A DNA stretch of 64,000 bases from Neomegalonema sp. GTDB lineage: Bacteria > Pseudomonadota > Alphaproteobacteria > Rhodobacterales > Rhodobacteraceae. The position numbers and the translations under genes are program-made. The DNA is taken from assembly GCF_028688855.1 (NCBI RefSeq), contig NZ_JAQTXI010000010.1, positions 1 through 64,000 of the forward strand. Direction: 5' to 3'. Positions 27,337-36,869 of this stretch are shown piece after piece (within the stretch, counting starts at the first letter, position 1; each line of letters starts with the position of its first letter). The notes below the pieces were generated by a model, which was not told the DNA's origin, did no database searches, and saw only the letters and a program-made list of their open reading frames with translations.

Positions 27337-27890
27337 ATCGGCCGGACCTCCAGCACGTCGGGGATGTAATGCCGGAGCAGGTTCTCGATGCCCATCTTCA
27401 GCGTCATGGTCGAGGAGGGGCAGCCCGCGCAGGAGCCCTTCATGTGCAGATAGACCACGCCCTTCTCGAAGCCGTGGAAGGTGATGTCTCCGCCGTCCTG
27501 AGCCACCGCCGGACGCACCCGGCTGTCGAGCAGCTCCTTGATCTGGGCGATGGTCCCGGAATCGGGGCCGTCTTCGGCGCCTTCCCGATGGCCGTCGGTC
27601 GCGCCCTCGCGCAGGATCGGCGCGCCCGAGGTGAAATGGTCCATGATCGCCCCGAGAACGGCGGGCTTCACGTGGACCCATTCGAGGTCGTCGCTCTTGG
27701 CGACGGTGATGAAGTCCGCGCCGAAGAAGGCGGCGGTCACGCCCTCGATCTCGAAGAGCCGCTCGGCCAGAGGCGAGCGCCGCGCCGAAGCGGCGTCGGG
27801 GAAGTCGGCGGAGCCCTCCGGCAGGACTTCGCGGCCCGGCAGGAACTTCAGCGTGGCCGGATTGGGCGTGGATTCGGTCTGGATGAACAT
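27333..27890 (-). CDS. Nfu-type iron-sulfur cluster carrier (NifU family)
   Basis: A 185-residue protein with an N-terminal Nfu_N domain (MFIQTESTPNPATLKFLPGR) and a C-terminal NifU domain whose CxxC is in GSCAGCPSSTMTLKMGIENL. It carries 4Fe-4S clusters to target enzymes. ATG at 27890 matches the family start; a longer frame is open upstream but lies in the promoter. No clear ribosome site. An inverted repeat 42 bases upstream resembles an iron-regulatory box. Confidence 0.92.
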   Translation of the reverse strand: MFIQTESTPNPATLKFLPGREVLPEGSADFPDAASARRSPLAERLFEIEGVTAAFFGADFITVAKSDDLEWVHVKPAVLGAIMDHFTSGAPILREGATDGHREGAEDGPDSGTIAQIKELLDSRVRPAVAQDGGDITFHGFEKGVVYLHMKGSCAGCPSSTMTLKMGIENLLRHYIPDVLEVRPI

Positions 27891-27931
27891 TGGGGGATCT
27901 CCCGACGCCGCGCGGCGACGAAGCGTTACTT

Positions 27932-27944
27932 TGGAACAATTCCA
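27932..27944. promoter_or_regulatory. Candidate iron-regulatory box upstream of nfu
   Basis: TGGAA-CAA-TTCCA, within TTTGGAACAATTCCAGT. It differs from the Irr/ICE-type consensus (TTTAGAA..TTCTAAA) mainly at one symmetrical position in each arm. It sits 42 bases from the nfu start in an otherwise GC-rich context. The role is inferred from similarity, symmetry and target gene. Confidence 0.45.
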
Positions 27945-27982
27945 GTTCAAGATAAGCTTCCGGGGGCGGAAAGCAAGGCGGG

Positions 27983-29524
27983 TCAGGCCCTGCGTCGCAG
28001 CGCCGCCTTCACCTCGGCGAGAGAGCCCGCCCCCAGAGCCATGAGCGACAGGCCATAAGCCGCCATCGCGCCCAGCACGATCCCCGCCAGCCCGAGATAC
28101 CGCAGCGAAGAGCCCTCCAGCTCCGGCATGAGCGCCCGATCCGCCCCCCAGGCCAGAGCCGCCATGATCAGCGCCGCCAGAAGGAAGAGGGGCCCGCGCT
28201 TCCTCAGCCTGGCGTCGATCACGCGGGCGGGGTCATGGGCCGCCCCTCGCCAGAGCATCCAGAGATTCGCCCAGGCCGCGACCGAAGTCGCCAGAGGAAT
28301 CGCGCGCCAGTCCCAGAGCCAGACGCCGCCCAGAGACAGGATCGTGTTCACCGCCATGCCCCGCAGCGCATAGCGCAGGGGAGTCTTCGAATCCTCGCGG
28401 GCGTAATAGATGGGGGCCACCGCCTTGAGCAGCACGAAGGCGGGCACGCCCAGAGCGTAGAGCGCCACCGCCTGAGCCGTCGCCAGAGTGTCGGCGGGGC
28501 CGAAGCCGCCGCGCTCGAACATCACCGAGATCAGCGTCCCCGGAATCGCCAGCAGGGCCGTCGCGGCAGGCAGAGCCCCCAGAAGGCCGAACTCCATGGC
28601 GCGGTTGAGGGCCTCTTGCGCGCCTCTGGCGTCTTCGGCGGCGGCGCGTCGGGAGAGCTCGGGCAGAAGCGCCGCGCCGATGGCCGCTCCCACCAGTCCG
28701 AGCGGCAGCTGATAGAGCCGGTCGGCGGAGGAGAGCCAGGAGACCGCGCCGGCGAAGAAGCTGGCGATGGTCGTGCCGATGACGATGTTGGTCTGCATGG
28801 CGCCGCCCGAGATCGCCGCAGGCAGGGCGAAACGCGCCATGCCCTTCATCTCGGGCGTCAGGCGCGGACGCCGCAGGCCGAGGCTCATCCCCAGCTTCCG
28901 CGCCGCCCGCCAGACGATCCAGAGCTGTCCGAATCCGGCCAGAAGCGAGGAGATCGCCAGAGATTGCGCCATGGGCCAGTCGAAGCGCGCCGCCAGCACC
29001 ATCCCGAGGATCATGAAGACGTTGAGCAGGATCGGCGCCGCCGCCGTGATCGCGAAGCGCCCCAGAGCGTTGAGCATCGCCGAATAGAGCGCCGTCAGCG
29101 AGATCAGCGCCAGATAGGGGAACATGATCCGCGCCAGCAGGATGGCGAGGTCGCGCTTGTCGGGATCCTCGCCGAAGCCCGCCGCGATCACATAGACCAG
29201 AACCGGCATGAAGATCAGCGCGATCAGCGTCACCCCGACCAGAACCGAGCCCAGCAGCGCCTGAGCCTGGGATCCGAAATCGCGGGCCTTTTCGGGGCCC
29301 TCGCGCTCCAGAGCCTTGGCGAACATCGGCATGAAGGCCGTGGTGAAGGCGCCTTCCGCGAAGATCCGCCGGAACATGTTCGGCAGCCGGAAGGCCGCGA
29401 AGAAGGCGTCCGAGGCGGGGCCCGCGCCCAGATAGCGCGCGATCATCACGTCGCGCGCGAGGCCCGCCACGCGGCTCAGCAGGGTGACGCCGCCGAAGGC
29501 GGCCATGGCTCTTCCGAGACTCAA
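27983..29524 (-). CDS. murJ: Lipid II flippase MurJ
   Basis: A 513-residue MOP-superfamily protein with about 14 membrane helices that flips lipid II for peptidoglycan synthesis. LLSRVAGLARDVMIARYLGA and RRIFAEGAFTTAFMPMFAKA are the diagnostic N-terminal segments. The chosen start is TTG at 29524 (reading SLGRAMAAFGGVTL), which has GGGAG upstream and gives the usual N-terminus; ATG 29506 is the alternative. Longer starts would read into a palindromic repeat at 29554. Confidence 0.92.
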   Translation of the reverse strand: MSLGRAMAAFGGVTLLSRVAGLARDVMIARYLGAGPASDAFFAAFRLPNMFRRIFAEGAFTTAFMPMFAKALEREGPEKARDFGSQAQALLGSVLVGVTLIALIFMPVLVYVIAAGFGEDPDKRDLAILLARIMFPYLALISLTALYSAMLNALGRFAITAAAPILLNVFMILGMVLAARFDWPMAQSLAISSLLAGFGQLWIVWRAARKLGMSLGLRRPRLTPEMKGMARFALPAAISGGAMQTNIVIGTTIASFFAGAVSWLSSADRLYQLPLGLVGAAIGAALLPELSRRAAAEDARGAQEALNRAMEFGLLGALPAATALLAIPGTLISVMFERGGFGPADTLATAQAVALYALGVPAFVLLKAVAPIYYAREDSKTPLRYALRGMAVNTILSLGGVWLWDWRAIPLATSVAAWANLWMLWRGAAHDPARVIDARLRKRGPLFLLAALIMAALAWGADRALMPELEGSSLRYLGLAGIVLGAMAAYGLSLMALGAGSLAEVKAALRRRA

Positions 29525-29553
29525 AGGGGAGGCTCCCGCGCAAACCGCCGCAC

Positions 29554-29655
29554 AAAGCGTTTTCCAGCGCAGCCGACAAGGCCGCGCGTCGCGAAAACGC
29601 GACAGAATCAAGACCCGGAGCGGTTTCCGAATCCGGCGGGATCGGAAGCTGCTCC
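29554..29655 (+). repeat. Mosaic palindromic repeat, full copy
   Basis: Module A (AAAGCGTTTTCCAGCGCAGCC, GGCCGCGCGTCGCGAAAACG) then AATCAAGACCCGGAGC and module B, where GGAGC ... TTCCGAATCC-GGCG-GGATCGGAA ... GCTCC forms a long imperfect hairpin. It lies just upstream of the murJ start. Confidence 0.8.
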
Positions 29656-29743
29656 GGGCTGGCGCATGGGCTTACAGCGGAAAGCCTCGAAAAGCCACTG
29701 GGCGGAGGAATGGGCGGCGGCGGCTCTCCCGTCGGGGATCCGG

Positions 29744-32368
29744 CTATTGAATCCGGATCGCCCGCAGGATCTCCGCCGCCGGGCGGCCCCGGAAGATCAC
29801 GCCCTGATGCTCGCCGAGATCCGCCCGCGCGCCTTCGGGCCCGTCGCGCAGGGCCTGACGCAGGATCGCCGCGCCCTGGGCGGTCAGGATGAGCAGATCA
29901 TGCGAGGGATCGAAATCCCAGACCACCGTGAAGCCCCAGACTCCGTCATGGCCGAGCCAGAGCCGATCCGCCCCCAGTCCGAGCGAAACCGCGTTCACGC
30001 CGCCGTCGATGCGGATCGAGTCGTCGCCGCGTCCGCCCGCGATGAGGTTGTAGCCGCCGCCGCCCGAAATTTCGTCGTCGCCGTCCCAGCCGACGAGGAT
30101 CTCGTTGCCGGGGCCGCCCCGGATGCGGTCTCCGGCCTCGCCGCCGATGAAGAGGCGGTTCTCGGAATCGCCCTGGAAGCTCTCCGGAGCCCTCCCGCGT
30201 CCCGAGGCCGAGGCGTGGCGCGACATCGCCAGGGTCGAGCCGTCGGGGAAGACCGGGACCAGCGTCCACATGGGATATTGCGCGGCGCCGTTGCCGTTCT
30301 TCGGGTCGAGCAGGGCGGGGATGGTCTCCTTCGCCAGCCAGGCGTAGGCCTCGGCGAGGTTGGGGTCGAAGAAGGCCGAGACTCCCGCCGCATAGCCCGA
30401 ACGCGCCTGAGAGGCGTAATCCCATCCCTTGTCATGGCCGCCCGCCTGATGCTGCGGATCGGCCTCGAAGGCGGGCTTCTCGCCCATGAGGTTGGCCGCC
30501 GCGATCTGGCGCCAGGTCGGGATCGGCGCGCCCGAGTCGTCGCGGGTGCGGTATTGATAGACCGTCGACCAGCGCGGATTGAAGTCCGTCCGCAGGAAGC
30601 GGTTGAGGAAATAGGGCCGGATCCGCCGCCAGACCGGCGCCGCCTCGGCGGAGAAGCCCATGCGGCCCGCCTGGGCGAGGGTGGTCAGGAAGTAGTCCTG
30701 CTGCCAGTTCGAGACCAGGCCTTCGGCGTTGGCGCCCTGGATCCAGCCCGAGGTCTCGTGGGAGGCCGGGCCGCCGAGCGCGTCGTCCTCGCCATAGGCC
30801 CGCGCATACCAGGCGAAGCGCTGGCCGAGCTTGCGCGCGAGGGAGGCCTTGCCCGGGTCGTCGTCGGGCAGGATGAAGGCGGCGTTGGCGTGGGCGCGAT
30901 TGGCCCAGGCCTGGCCGCGCACCTCCTCGTTGCGGAGATTCCCCTCCGCGTCGCCGCGATAGCGCGGATTGTAGCGCAGCAGCGCATAGGCCGCCTGAGC
31001 CTTCAGGTCGTCGAGATAGACGCGGTCTCCGGTCAGCAGATAGGGGACGTAGCTCGGATCGGGCTGATGGGCGTTGTCGAGCCGCCAGCCCTCGACGTTG
31101 GCTTCGAGGGGGCCATGGCCGTTCTCGGCGAGGGTGGCGCGGCCGTCGAACCAGAGCTTCGGCCAGGCGTCGAGGGTGGGGGGCTCGCCGGTGGCCGGGT
31201 CGCGCAGACGCCACGGAATGGAGCCCGCCGCCTCGGCGTTCGCCAGCATCATGCGGCGGGTCTCGGCGCTCTGGAGCCGCAGATGGGCGAGGATCCAGTA
31301 GGGGACCGGGCCGATGTCGGCGCGTCCGCCGGTGTTGGGCATGGCCTTCGAGATGGTCCCCGGCCCGAGAGGCTCGAAATCGCCGCGCGCCTGAGCCTCG
31401 GCGAAGGGGCGGGCCTGCTCCTCGAAGAAGCGCGGGCTGACCACGAGTTCGGGATCATAGGCCGGAACCGCGCCCGCCGCGATGAGGTAGGGGTAGTCGA
31501 TCACGGCGCGTCCCGGCTCGGGGGCCGCGCCCGCCCAGACCACCTTGCGCCAGCGCGAGAAGCGGCGATGGGCGAAGGCCTCGGCCTGATGGACCGTCTG
31601 TCCGCCGAGCAGGATCCGCAAGCCGTAGACCGGATCGAGGGGCGGCTGGGGGCCCTCGCCGAGGGGCGCGCGGTCGGCGGAGAAGCCCACCGAGAGCCGC
31701 GCCGCGCCGTCGGCCTGGGCCCGCAGGTCGAGGATCACGGTCAGGCCGTTCGCCAGGGTCTCGGTCGCGCGGATCTCCTGAGCCAGGGGGCCGTCGAGCC
31801 AGGGCTTCGCGCCCGAAGCCAGAGCCGCGCGGATCATGCGGGCGGCCTCCAGCCGGACGGGAGCCCCGCCCCGAGGCGCGAGCTCCACGGTCAGATCGAG
31901 CCCGCGCTCCAGAAGCCCCGTCAGGGAGGCCGCCCCCTGAGCGGGCTGCGGCGGCTCGGCGGGGCCGCGCGAGAGCAGGATCTCCGCTGCGCGGCCGCCC
32001 GGCGCGGCGAAGCTCAGGACCGCATGGCGCACGGAGCCGTCCGCCCAGCGCGCCTTGACGTCGGCTTGCAGAGGAATCGGGCGCCCGCCGGAAGTCGCGC
32101 GCAGACCCGAGCCCTGCGGCCAGTCGCCCCGGCGGAAGGCCTGTCCGATGGTCAGCACCGCGCCTTCGCGGCCGGAGAGCTCGACCAGCTTCAGCCCGAC
32201 GATCCCCCCTTCCTCCCGGGGCCTCGGGACGGCGGGCGCCAGAGGATCGACCGCCAGAGGCGCCGCCGTCGCCGGAGGGGCCGCCGTCGGGAGCGCCGCC
32301 CCCGCGAAGAGGACCAGAGCCAGGGCCGAAGCCAGAGCCGGAATCGGAGCGCGCGCTGCGGTCGTCAT
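29744..32368 (-). CDS. Large secreted protein with RIFT-barrel-like N-terminus and RTX repeats
   Basis: An 874-residue protein with a signal peptide (about 1-36). Residues about 55-160 (TIGQAFRRGDWPQG, IPLQADVKARWADGSVRHAV) resemble the N-terminal RIFT-barrel of PcRGLX/YetA-like polysaccharide lyases. The centre has helical, aromatic-rich segments suggestive of an alpha/alpha toroid. Residues 742-790 hold calcium-binding RTX nonapeptides (GGPGNEILVGWDGDDEISGG) of the kind exported by type I secretion. A polysaccharide-active or surface-binding role is inferred. It is divergent from a polyprenyl-phosphate sugar transferase. ATG at 32368 is chosen for the signal peptide; the frame is open 58 codons upstream. 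Confidence 0.7.
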   Translation of the reverse strand: MTTAARAPIPALASALALVLFAGAALPTAAPPATAAPLAVDPLAPAVPRPREEGGIVGLKLVELSGREGAVLTIGQAFRRGDWPQGSGLRATSGGRPIPLQADVKARWADGSVRHAVLSFAAPGGRAAEILLSRGPAEPPQPAQGAASLTGLLERGLDLTVELAPRGGAPVRLEAARMIRAALASGAKPWLDGPLAQEIRATETLANGLTVILDLRAQADGAARLSVGFSADRAPLGEGPQPPLDPVYGLRILLGGQTVHQAEAFAHRRFSRWRKVVWAGAAPEPGRAVIDYPYLIAAGAVPAYDPELVVSPRFFEEQARPFAEAQARGDFEPLGPGTISKAMPNTGGRADIGPVPYWILAHLRLQSAETRRMMLANAEAAGSIPWRLRDPATGEPPTLDAWPKLWFDGRATLAENGHGPLEANVEGWRLDNAHQPDPSYVPYLLTGDRVYLDDLKAQAAYALLRYNPRYRGDAEGNLRNEEVRGQAWANRAHANAAFILPDDDPGKASLARKLGQRFAWYARAYGEDDALGGPASHETSGWIQGANAEGLVSNWQQDYFLTTLAQAGRMGFSAEAAPVWRRIRPYFLNRFLRTDFNPRWSTVYQYRTRDDSGAPIPTWRQIAAANLMGEKPAFEADPQHQAGGHDKGWDYASQARSGYAAGVSAFFDPNLAEAYAWLAKETIPALLDPKNGNGAAQYPMWTLVPVFPDGSTLAMSRHASASGRGRAPESFQGDSENRLFIGGEAGDRIRGGPGNEILVGWDGDDEISGGGGYNLIAGGRGDDSIRIDGGVNAVSLGLGADRLWLGHDGVWGFTVVWDFDPSHDLLILTAQGAAILRQALRDGPEGARADLGEHQGVIFRGRPAAEILRAIRIQ

Positions 32369-32540
32369 GGCGTCGTCGTCCTCACGAGGGCGCCGGGCCG
32401 GATGGAGCGTCCGGCGGCGCTTCTTCACAATCGTCAACCGGTTCTGCACCAAAAGCGGTTTCAATTGGGTGAGCGCCCAACGCCTTATGATGTAAGGTTT
32501 TTTCCGCGCTCCTTGGGGGAATTTGGGGGGAGTTGACGGC

Positions 32541-33872
32541 ATGACTCAGGCCTTCAGCCACATGACGCGGGCGCGCGTCCGGACGCTGTTGACCATGGAA
32601 GGACTGGCTATTCTCGTCGGGGTGGGGATTCTGGCGACGGTCTTCGTGCCTTCGCCGGGGCGCTCCGTCGCCCTGAGCGAGGCCGTGCTGGCGCCTACGG
32701 CGGCGATTCTCGTGCTGATGGTGGCGCTCGGGGTCTATGATCCCGACGCCCGCGCCCGCTACGCCGCCATGCGCGAGCGTCTGGCGGTGGCCAGCCTGCT
32801 GGGCGGCGCGGCGGCTTATCTGGCGCTCTATCTGCTGAGTCCGCTGTGGATCTCGCCGCTCTACGCTCTGGCGGCGGCTTCGGTGGCCTATGGCGCGGCG
32901 GCGGGGACGCGTTTCCTCGTGATGCGCAGCCGGACTCTGGCGCGGTTGCAGCGGCGGCTGATCCTGGTCGGCGATTCCGGGGGCTTCGCGCGCTTCGACG
33001 CCATGCCCGGCGACAAGCGCGACGCCCTGCGTCTGACGCTGGAGCAGGCCGCCGAGCCGGGCCGCCTCGCCGCCGCGATCGCGGAGCTGGACGCGGGCGA
33101 GATCGTGGTGGCGGTCTCGACCCGCGAGACGCCCTTGCCCGTCGAGACCCTGCTCGACGCGCGCATGGCAGGTCTGCGGGTGATCGACCTCGCCGCCTTC
33201 CACGAGCGCGAGACGGGGCGGGTGGATCTGGCCAATCTCTATCCGCAGCGCTTCGTCTTCATGGAGACCAGCGCCCACACCCAGATCGGGCGTCTGCTCA
33301 AGCGGGCGGGGGATCTGGTGGTGAGCGGTCTGGCGCTGATCCTGCTTTCGCCCTTGCTGGCGGGGGCGGCTCTGGCGGTGCGTCGGGACAGCCCGGGCCC
33401 GGCGCTCTATCGTCAGACGCGGGTGGGCCTGCGCGGCGAGCCCTTCGAGATCGTGAAGTTCCGCTCCATGCGGATCGACGCCGAAGCCTCGGGACAGCCG
33501 CAATGGGCGGGCGAGTCGGATCCGCGCGTCACGAAGGTGGGCGCCTTCCTGCGCCGCACCCGCATCGACGAGCTGCCGCAGCTCTGGAACGTGCTCAAGG
33601 GCGAGATGAGCCTCGTGGGGCCGCGCCCCGAACGCCCCTATTTCGTCGGCAAGCTGGCGGAGACCATCCCCCATTACGCCGAACGTCATCGCGTCAAGCC
33701 TGGCCTGACCGGCTGGGCGCAGATCAACTACCGCTACGGCGCCACCGAACACGACGCCCGGGTGAAGCTCGAATACGACCTCTATTACATGAAGAACGCC
33801 AGCTTCGCCCTGGACGTCTACATCCTCATGAAGACGGCCCGCGTGGTGCTCTGGCCCGACGGCGTGAGGTGA
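32541..33872 (+). CDS. Undecaprenyl-phosphate sugar phosphotransferase (bacterial sugar transferase)
   Basis: A 443-residue membrane protein: four to five N-terminal helices, a CoA-binding-like middle region ([20 protein letters not shown]), one more helix near residue 262, and the C-terminal catalytic domain with [30 protein letters not shown] and [12 protein letters not shown]. It loads the first sugar phosphate onto undecaprenyl phosphate to start exopolysaccharide or O-antigen synthesis. It resembles the TIGR03013/EpsB branch. ATG at 32541 follows GGGGGGAG. No other polysaccharide genes adjoin it. Confidence 0.88.
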   Translation: MTQAFSHMTRARVRTLLTMEGLAILVGVGILATVFVPSPGRSVALSEAVLAPTAAILVLMVALGVYDPDARARYAAMRERLAVASLLGGAAAYLALYLLSPLWISPLYALAAASVAYGAAAGTRFLVMRSRTLARLQRRLILVGDSGGFARFDAMPGDKRDALRLTLEQAAEPGRLAAAIAELDAGEIVVAVSTRETPLPVETLLDARMAGLRVIDLAAFHERETGRVDLANLYPQRFVFMETSAHTQIGRLLKRAGDLVVSGLALILLSPLLAGAALAVRRDSPGPALYRQTRVGLRGEPFEIVKFRSMRIDAEASGQPQWAGESDPRVTKVGAFLRRTRIDELPQLWNVLKGEMSLVGPRPERPYFVGKLAETIPHYAERHRVKPGLTGWAQINYRYGATEHDARVKLEYDLYYMKNASFALDVYILMKTARVVLWPDGVR

Positions 33873-33878
33873 GCCGGA

Positions 33879-33921
33879 GCGCAATCCGAAAACTGGGAGC
33901 CGGTTTTCGGATGAATTGCGC
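33879..33921. repeat. Palindromic intergenic repeat, RIME-like
   Basis: GCGCAA-CCGAAAAC ... GGTTTTCGG-TTGCGC: outer 6-bp and inner 8-9-bp complementary arms around TGGGAGCC. The sequence is close in type to rhizobial intergenic mosaic elements and differs from the AGCGAAGCC family in this window. It lies directly between the sugar transferase and gshA stops and may also terminate both. Confidence 0.7.
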
Positions 33922-33932
33922 GACCAGCCAGA

Positions 33933-35303
33933 TCAGAAGAAGACTTCGCTCCTGAAGGCCGGGCGGACGCTGTCCTTCCACTCCGTCCTGTAGAGCCGGA
34001 TCAGACGACCCGCCGCCGTCTCGCGGCGCTCCAGCATCTCGCGGAGCGGCGCGAGATAGGCCGCCTCGCTGACGCCCGCCCCAAACTCGGCTGTGCGGGC
34101 GTCCAGACCCGCCTCGGCGAAGGCGAAGACCTCATCCGCCACGCTCCAGAGATCGCGGCCGCCGATCTGCGCCGCCATGCCCTGAGTCGGGACCGCCGCG
34201 CGCAGAGCCAGCACCTCGGCGTGGGTCCAGTCTTTCACCAGGTCGCAAGCGGCGTCGAGGGCGGCGGCGTCATAGAGCAGCCCCGTCCAGAGCGCCGGAA
34301 GCGCGAGGGTGTGGGCCGCGTCGCCCACGTCGGCGCCGCGCATCTCGATGAACTTCTTGAGCCGCACGTCCGGGAAGAGCGTCGTCAGATGATCCGCCCA
34401 ATCCGAGAGGGTCGGGCGCTCGCCGGGCAGGGCGGGCAGGCGGCCCGCGAGGAAATCGCGGAAGGATTGCCCCAGAGCGTCGATGTAGCGGCCCTCGCGA
34501 TAGACGAAATACATCGGCGTATCGAGGGCGTAGTCCACCCAGGCCTCGAAGCTCGCGCCGGAGCCCTCGAAGGCGAAGGCGGGGATTCCCGTGCGGGCCG
34601 GATCGGTGTCGGCCCAGATGGCGCCGCGCCAGGATTCATAGCCGTTGAGCTTGCCTTCGGTGAAGGGCGAGTTGGCGAACCAGGCCGTCGCCAGAGGCTG
34701 CAGGGCGAAGCCCACCCGCAGCTTGCGGGCCATGTCGGATTCGCTGTCGAAGTCGAGGTTCACCTGAACCGTGCAGCTGCGGAACATCATGTCGAGCCCC
34801 GAGCCGCCCACGGTCGGCATGTGGCGGGTCATCAGGCCGTAGCGGCCCTTCGGCATGACGGGAGTCCCGGCGCGGGTCCAGAGCGGCGAAGCGCCCAGAG
34901 TGAGGAAATTCAGCCCCATCGGCCCGGCGACCGCCCGGACCTCCTCAAGGTGGTTCTCAAGCTCGGTGCGGGCCTCGTGCAGGCTGCGCAGAGGGGCGCC
35001 GGAGAGCTCGAGCTGTCCGCCCGGCTCAAGGCTGACGTTCTCGGCCCCGCGCTTGAGCCCCACCAGAATCTCGCCCTCGTAGAGCCCCTCCCAGCCGAAG
35101 CGGGATTTCAGCCCCTCCAGCAGGGCGCGGATTCCCGCCTCGCCCTCATAGGGGACGGGGCTCAGATCGGCCTGACGAAAGCCGATCTTTTCATGCTCCG
35201 TCCCGATGCGCCATGCGGAGCGGGGTTTGCAGCCGGCTTCGAGATAAGCCGCCAATTGCGCGCGGCTGTCGATCAAGCCGCCGCCTTGCTGAGGAATGGA
35301 CAT
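33933..35303 (-). CDS. gshA: Glutamate-cysteine ligase, plant/alphaproteobacterial type
   Basis: A 456-residue class 3 glutamate-cysteine ligase making gamma-glutamylcysteine, the committed step of glutathione synthesis. IGTEHEKIGFRQADLSPVPY (about 33-52), SLEPGGQLELSGAPLRSLHE and GLDMMFRSCTVQVNLDFDSE are family landmarks. ATG at 35303 (MSIPQQGGGLIDSRAQLAAY) is the conventional start; the frame runs 30 codons further upstream without homology. No gshB in the window. Confidence 0.93.
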   Translation of the reverse strand: MSIPQQGGGLIDSRAQLAAYLEAGCKPRSAWRIGTEHEKIGFRQADLSPVPYEGEAGIRALLEGLKSRFGWEGLYEGEILVGLKRGAENVSLEPGGQLELSGAPLRSLHEARTELENHLEEVRAVAGPMGLNFLTLGASPLWTRAGTPVMPKGRYGLMTRHMPTVGGSGLDMMFRSCTVQVNLDFDSESDMARKLRVGFALQPLATAWFANSPFTEGKLNGYESWRGAIWADTDPARTGIPAFAFEGSGASFEAWVDYALDTPMYFVYREGRYIDALGQSFRDFLAGRLPALPGERPTLSDWADHLTTLFPDVRLKKFIEMRGADVGDAAHTLALPALWTGLLYDAAALDAACDLVKDWTHAEVLALRAAVPTQGMAAQIGGRDLWSVADEVFAFAEAGLDARTAEFGAGVSEAAYLAPLREMLERRETAAGRLIRLYRTEWKDSVRPAFRSEVFF

Positions 35304-35417
35304 GAAGAACCCCGCGAAGCCCGCCCCCGGCGGAGGCGCGGATCTTGTCTTATTCGCCTTCGCCGGACTCGGGCAAGCCCCTGAGCGGATCAACCGAAAG
35401 AAGGAGGGCGACGCGAT

Positions 35418-36011
35418 TCAGGAGCCCAGAACCCCCTTGGTGGAGGGCACGGAATCGGCTTTGCGGGGGTCCGTCTCCAGCGCGACGCGCAAAGCCCGCG
35501 CCACCGCCTTGAACACGCTCTCGGCGATGTGATGGGCGTTGGCCCCGTAAAGCGTCTCGACATGCAGCGTGATCCCGCCGTTCATCGCGAAGGCGGTGAA
35601 GAATTCGCGCACCAGCTCGACGTCGAAGGTTCCGATCTTGTCGCGGGGGAACTCCACCTTCCAGACGAGGAAGGGACGCCGCGACAGATCCAGAGCCGCC
35701 CGCGTCAGGGCCTCGTCCATGGGCAGATAGCAGGAGCCGTAACGGTTGATCCCTCTGGAATCCCCGACGGCCTTGTTCAGAGCTTGTCCCAGGGCGATTC
35801 CCACATCCTCGACGGTGTGGTGGTCGTCGATATGGAGGTCTCCCTCGGCCCGCACCGTGATGTCGATCAGGCTGTGGCGCGCGAGCTGCTCCAGCATGTG
35901 GTCGAAGAAGCCCACGCCGGTCTTCACGTCGTAACGGCCCGTTCCGTCCAGCTCGACCGAGACGGAGACGCGGGTTTCGGTGGTCGCGCGTTCGACGCTG
36001 GCGCTGCGCAT
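35418..36011 (-). CDS. hisB: Imidazoleglycerol-phosphate dehydratase HisB
   Basis: A 197-residue manganese enzyme of histidine synthesis. The paired metal motifs [14 protein letters not shown] and [19 protein letters not shown] in the first half and [18 protein letters not shown] in the second are complete. It is monofunctional, without a histidinol-phosphatase domain. Usually followed by hisH-hisA-hisF, which are not here. The DUF817 gene lies 60 bases upstream on the same strand. Confidence 0.96.
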   Translation of the reverse strand: MRSASVERATTETRVSVSVELDGTGRYDVKTGVGFFDHMLEQLARHSLIDITVRAEGDLHIDDHHTVEDVGIALGQALNKAVGDSRGINRYGSCYLPMDEALTRAALDLSRRPFLVWKVEFPRDKIGTFDVELVREFFTAFAMNGGITLHVETLYGANAHHIAESVFKAVARALRVALETDPRKADSVPSTKGVLGS

Positions 36012-36071
36012 GAAGGCTTCTCCGTCAGGAAAGGGGTCCGTCGCGCAGAAACTCCAGGGCGCCGCCCTTCG

Positions 36072-36869
36072 TCAAGCCCGCCGTCTCTCCTCAAGGAAGC
36101 GCAAGGCCGCCACCAGCGCGAAAGTCAGCAGCAGCAGCAGGAACCAGCTGCCGAACTTGCTCAGCGACACCATGCGCCAGACCTGCGTCTGATGCGGATA
36201 GAGCCAGATCCCCGCCGCCGTGGCGAAGTTCTCCGCCAGCCAGACCAGCCCCGCCGCCGCCGTGAAGGGCAGGAGGAAGGGAATGCGTCGGCGTCCATGG
36301 CCCCAGTCCAGAGTCAGGATCGTCCGGCCGAAGATGAGGAGCGTCAGCAGGAAGAGCGCCATCCGGATATCCGGGAGGAAGTGATGGGCGAAGAAGTTCA
36401 GATAGGCCGCCGCCCCGAGGCCCCAGATCGCCCGGAGCGGCGGCGCCCGCTCCAGACGCCAGTCCGCCAGACGCCAGAACCGCGCCAGATAGCTTCCCAC
36501 CGCCGCATACATGAAGCCCGTGAAGAGCGGCGCGCCCCAGAGCGAAAACATCCCGCGATCCGGATAGAGCCATGAGCCTTGCGAGACCTTGAAGATCTCC
36601 ATGGCCGTCCCCGCGAGGTGGAAGGCGAGGATGGTCAGAGCCTCGCCCCGGGTCTCCCAGCCGCCGAGGATCAGCCCGAGCTGAAGCCCGAAAGCCGCCA
36701 GAAACAGCCAGTCGAGACGGGTCAGCGGGCCTTCCGGCGTGGGAATCGCCACGGAAAGCCCGATCAGGACCAGCAGGAGGATTCCGAAAGCCGCCGCCCG
36801 GATCTGCAAGGCCAGAAAGGCCCGCCAGCCGAAGCCGGAGGCCGCCTTCGACGCTTCAGCGGCCTTCAT
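36072..36869 (-). CDS. DUF817 family membrane protein
   Basis: A 265-residue integral membrane protein with about eight hydrophobic helices. Family segments seen: FHLAGTAMEIFKVSQGSWLY (83-102), SLWGAPLFTGFMYAAVGSYL and YLNFFAHHFLPDIR, plus GIWLYPHQTQVWRMVSLSKF near the end. Function of DUF817 is unknown; conserved His and Trp residues near membrane faces hint at a ligand or metal site. The start overlaps the enoyl-CoA hydratase stop by 14 bases. Confidence 0.88.
   Translation of the reverse strand: MKAAEASKAASGFGWRAFLALQIRAAAFGILLLVLIGLSVAIPTPEGPLTRLDWLFLAAFGLQLGLILGGWETRGEALTILAFHLAGTAMEIFKVSQGSWLYPDRGMFSLWGAPLFTGFMYAAVGSYLARFWRLADWRLERAPPLRAIWGLGAAAYLNFFAHHFLPDIRMALFLLTLLIFGRTILTLDWGHGRRRIPFLLPFTAAAGLVWLAENFATAAGIWLYPHQTQVWRMVSLSKFGSWFLLLLLTFALVAALRFLEERRRA

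Noticed and set aside
28235..32536. A 1433-codon open frame on the plus strand
   Set aside because: It is antisense to murJ and the RTX protein gene and crosses the intergenic repeat. The protein is Arg/Gly/Ala-biased with no domain; high GC makes long antisense frames common.
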